From positions 885,501 to 949,500 of the forward strand of contig NZ_JABXWB010000005.1 of assembly GCF_013375555.1 (NCBI RefSeq): a stretch of 64,000 bases of DNA, in the 5' to 3' direction. The notes under the pieces were generated by a model. The model searched no databases, had not been told where the DNA came from, and was given only the letters and a program-made list of their open reading frames with translations. Position numbers and translations under genes: made by a program. Below are positions 62,006 through 64,000 of this stretch, piece after piece. Source of the stretch: Sphingobium sp. EM0848. Its GTDB lineage: Bacteria; Pseudomonadota; Alphaproteobacteria; Sphingomonadales; Sphingomonadaceae. The number at the start of each line of letters is the position of its first letter. The stretch's first letter is position 1.

Positions 62006-63070
62006 ATGAACGGACAGGGCGCACTGGCGGGTATCCGCATTGTAGAATTTGCGGGGATCGGCCCCGCGCCCTTTGCCGGCATGATGCTGGCCGACCATGG
62101 TGCGGAGGTAATCCGCATCGAGCGGCCCGGCACCGTGATTGATCGGACCGACGTCCTGGCGCGGTCGCGCCGGATCGTCACGCTCGACCTCAAATCGGCA
62201 GAGGGCGTGGCACAGGCCTGCGCCCTTTGTCGCGAGGCGGACGGAGTGATCGAGGGTTTCCGTCCCGGCGTGCTGGAACGTCTCGGGCTTGGGCCGGATG
62301 TATTGCTGGCGGATAATCCCAAGCTGGTGATCGGTCGCATGACCGGCTGGGGCCAGCAGGGGCCGCTCGCCCATGCCGCTGGGCACGACATCAATTACAT
62401 CGCGCTCACCGGCGCACTCAATGCCTATGGACGCAAGGGTGAGAAGCCGACGCCGCCGATCAACATGGTCGGCGATTTCGGGGGAGGGGGCATGATGCTC
62501 GCCTTCGGGATGCTCGCTGGCCTCATGAACGTGCGCAATGGCGGTGAAGGCCAGGTGGTCGACTGCGCGATGATCGACGGCGCGTCGCTGCTGATGAGCA
62601 TGATCTGGGGCTTCCGAGCCGAAGGCATCTGGCAGGACGAGCGCGGCACCAACTATCTCGATACCGGCGCCTTCTTCTACGACAGTTATGAAACCGCCGA
62701 CGGCAAATATGTCGCCATCGGATCGATCGAGCCGCAATTCTACGCGACGCTGCGTGACCGGCTGGGCATAGCCGACGATCCGGCCTTCGATCCGCAGAAT
62801 GACCGGGCGGGCTGGGATGCTCTGCGTGATCGGCTGGCGGCGATCTTCCGCACCCGCACGCGGGACGAATGGTGTGCGCTGCTGGAGGGCAGCGACGCCT
62901 GTTTCGCACCGGTCCTCGCTTATGACGAAGCGCCCCGTCACCCGCATATCGCGGGCCGTCAGGGCTTTGTCGACATTGGCGGCGTGGTCCAGCCCGCGCC
63001 TGCCCCCCGTTTTTCGCGCACACCGGCGATCACGCCCCATGCGCCACAACCCCATGGAGAATCTCGTTGA
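62006..63070 (+). CDS. Alpha-methylacyl-CoA racemase (AMACR)-like, CaiB/BaiF superfamily
   Basis: 354 aa, 7 nt after the receptor stop. GRMTGWGQQGPLAHAAGHDINY with His127 and GDFGGGG with Asp157 match the acid-base pair of mycobacterial MCR (His126/Asp156). The length is that of racemases rather than CoA-transferases. Inverts the 2-methyl centre so that (S)-specific ACADs can act: strong evidence that methyl-branched acyl-CoAs are handled here. Its stop overlaps the thiolase start. Confidence 0.9.
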   Translation: MNGQGALAGIRIVEFAGIGPAPFAGMMLADHGAEVIRIERPGTVIDRTDVLARSRRIVTLDLKSAEGVAQACALCREADGVIEGFRPGVLERLGLGPDVLLADNPKLVIGRMTGWGQQGPLAHAAGHDINYIALTGALNAYGRKGEKPTPPINMVGDFGGGGMMLAFGMLAGLMNVRNGGEGQVVDCAMIDGASLLMSMIWGFRAEGIWQDERGTNYLDTGAFFYDSYETADGKYVAIGSIEPQFYATLRDRLGIADDPAFDPQNDRAGWDALRDRLAAIFRTRTRDEWCALLEGSDACFAPVLAYDEAPRHPHIAGRQGFVDIGGVVQPAPAPRFSRTPAITPHAPQPHGESR

Positions 63071-64000
63071 GGGAAGCCTATATCTTCGACGCCGTGCGCA
63101 CGCCGCGCGGCCGTGGCAACGCCAAGGGCGCGCTGCACGAAATCCCCGCCATGGCGCTGGCCTCCCAGACGCTGGAGGCGTTGCGCGACCGCAACGGCCT
63201 CGATACAGCGCTGGTCGACGACATCGTGCTGGGCTGCGTGTCGCCCTGCGGCGAGCAGGGTTCCGACATTGCCCGCGTCGCCGCGATCACCGCAGGCTAT
63301 GTCCAGACGGCGGCAGGCGTGCAGGTGCAGCGCTTCTGCGCCTCGGGTCTGGAGGCGACCAATATCGCCGCGGCCAAGATCATCGCGGGCGAGGCGGATG
63401 TCACCATTTCCGGTGGTGTCGAGAGCATGAGCCGCGTACCCATGGGTTCGGACGGCGGCGCCTGGTCGGTCGATCCGCGTTCGGCCTTCGCCAGCTATTT
63501 CACGCCGCAGGGCATTGGCGCTGACACTATCGCGACGCTCCATGGCTTCAGCCGCACTGATGTCGACAGCTTCGCGGTCGAGAGCCAGAAGCGCGCCGCC
63601 CGCGCCTGGGTCGAAGGCCGCTTTGCCAACACCATCGTGCCGGTAAAGCATGAAGGCGTGGTCGTGCTCGACCGCGACGAGCATATGCGCCCCGAAACCA
63701 CGGTGGAAACGCTCGCCACGCTGAAGCCAGCCTTCACCGCCCTGGGTGCTTCCGGCTTCGACGCGGTGATCAAGCTGCGCTACCCTGAACTGGAGCAGAT
63801 CAACCATGTCCACCATGGCGGTAACAGCTCCGGCATCGTCGATGGCGCGGCGGGCCTGCTGCTTGCCACGCGCGAAGCGGGTGAGGTGATGGGCCTCAAA
63901 CCCCGCGCCCGTATCCGCGCTGCCGCCTCGATCGGTTCCGAGCCCTCGATCATGCTGACCGGCCCGGTCGCCGTGACGCAGAAGGTGCTGCGCCGTGCGG
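63067..64000 (+). CDS. Acetyl-CoA C-acyltransferase (thiolase), 5' part
   Basis: Cut by the right edge (~311 residues seen). TTG 63067 overlaps the racemase stop (TTGA), with GGAGA at 63056-63060, so translation is coupled. FDAVRTPRGRG at the N-terminus, the nucleophile in QRFCASGLEA (Cys91), and NHVHHGGNSSGIVDGAAG. Typical FadA/degradative thiolase of the tetrameric type, unlike the SCP-x thiolase at 812. Removes acetyl- or propionyl-CoA at the end of each beta-oxidation turn. Confidence 0.9.
   Translation, partial: MREAYIFDAVRTPRGRGNAKGALHEIPAMALASQTLEALRDRNGLDTALVDDIVLGCVSPCGEQGSDIARVAAITAGYVQTAAGVQVQRFCASGLEATNIAAAKIIAGEADVTISGGVESMSRVPMGSDGGAWSVDPRSAFASYFTPQGIGADTIATLHGFSRTDVDSFAVESQKRAARAWVEGRFANTIVPVKHEGVVVLDRDEHMRPETTVETLATLKPAFTALGASGFDAVIKLRYPELEQINHVHHGGNSSGIVDGAAGLLLATREAGEVMGLKPRARIRAAASIGSEPSIMLTGPVAVTQKVLRRA

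Noticed and set aside
59776..62394. 872-codon minus-strand open frame
   Set aside because: Antisense to TonB receptor 3 and the racemase; no recognisable domain despite its length.

Overview
The window is a gene-dense, GC-rich stretch of about 64 kb. It carries almost only catabolic genes: seven acyl-CoA dehydrogenases (ACADs), three TonB-dependent receptors, two family III (CaiB/BaiF) enzymes, three CitE-type lyases, five MaoC-type hydratases, two P450s and four local HTH regulator families. Three SusC-less TonB receptors, frequent GTG/TTG starts and the acyl-CoA toolkit point to an alphaproteobacterium of the Sphingomonadales (Sphingobium/Novosphingobium-like). That placement is an inference from style, not from a marker gene. 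I saw no rRNA, tRNA, IS element, CRISPR or phage gene.

Layout. (1) 1-14.1 kb, plus strand: an HMG-CoA-synthase-like/DUF35 protein (cut by the window edge), SCP-x-type thiolase, ACAD, a probable heteromeric ACAD pair, CitE lyase, membrane protein, TonB receptor, phosphotransferase, AttH-like protein, aldo/keto reductase and SDR. (2) 14.1-22.7 kb: a minus-strand thioesterase, then plus-strand cupin protein, CoA-transferase, second CitE, two ACADs and a VOC protein, ending against an MFS transporter. (3) 23.0-33.2 kb: a biotin-dependent acyl-CoA carboxylase (beta and alpha), MaoC and third CitE in a tight operon, SDRs, an overlapping MaoC pair, an IclR regulator and an iron alcohol dehydrogenase. 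(4) 33.3-41.9 kb: LLM flavoprotein, double-hotdog dehydratase and CoA ligase facing a second IclR, then LuxR solo, isochorismatase-like hydrolase, SnoaL-like protein and P450. (5) 41.9-64 kb: WrbA, two MarR paralogues, a group-D flavin monooxygenase, ACAD/MaoC, two TonB receptors, P450, sulfatase, VOC protein, alpha/beta hydrolase, ACAD, phosphotransferase, a DUF6285-HMG-CoA-lyase fusion, SDR, SMP-30 lactonase, AMACR-type racemase and a thiolase cut by the right edge.

How it may work together (inference). Hydrophobic substrates enter through the TonB receptors, are oxidised by the P450s, SDRs and flavoenzymes, are activated by the CoA ligase or CoA-transferases, and are shortened by ACAD, MaoC, lyase and thiolase steps. 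The AMACR-like racemase, the MCC/GCC-type carboxylase, the CitE lyases and the HMG-CoA-lyase-like enzyme are the tools expected for methyl-branched (isoprenoid or branched-chain) acids. The actual substrate cannot be read from the sequence.

The most unusual signal is regulatory. From 42.6 to 59.8 kb nearly every promoter region carries a copy of one palindrome, TGTCAA-N5-TTGACA, and the two MarR paralogues sit inside that set. This looks like a locally wired MarR regulon and is absent, as far as I could read, from the IclR-controlled left half.
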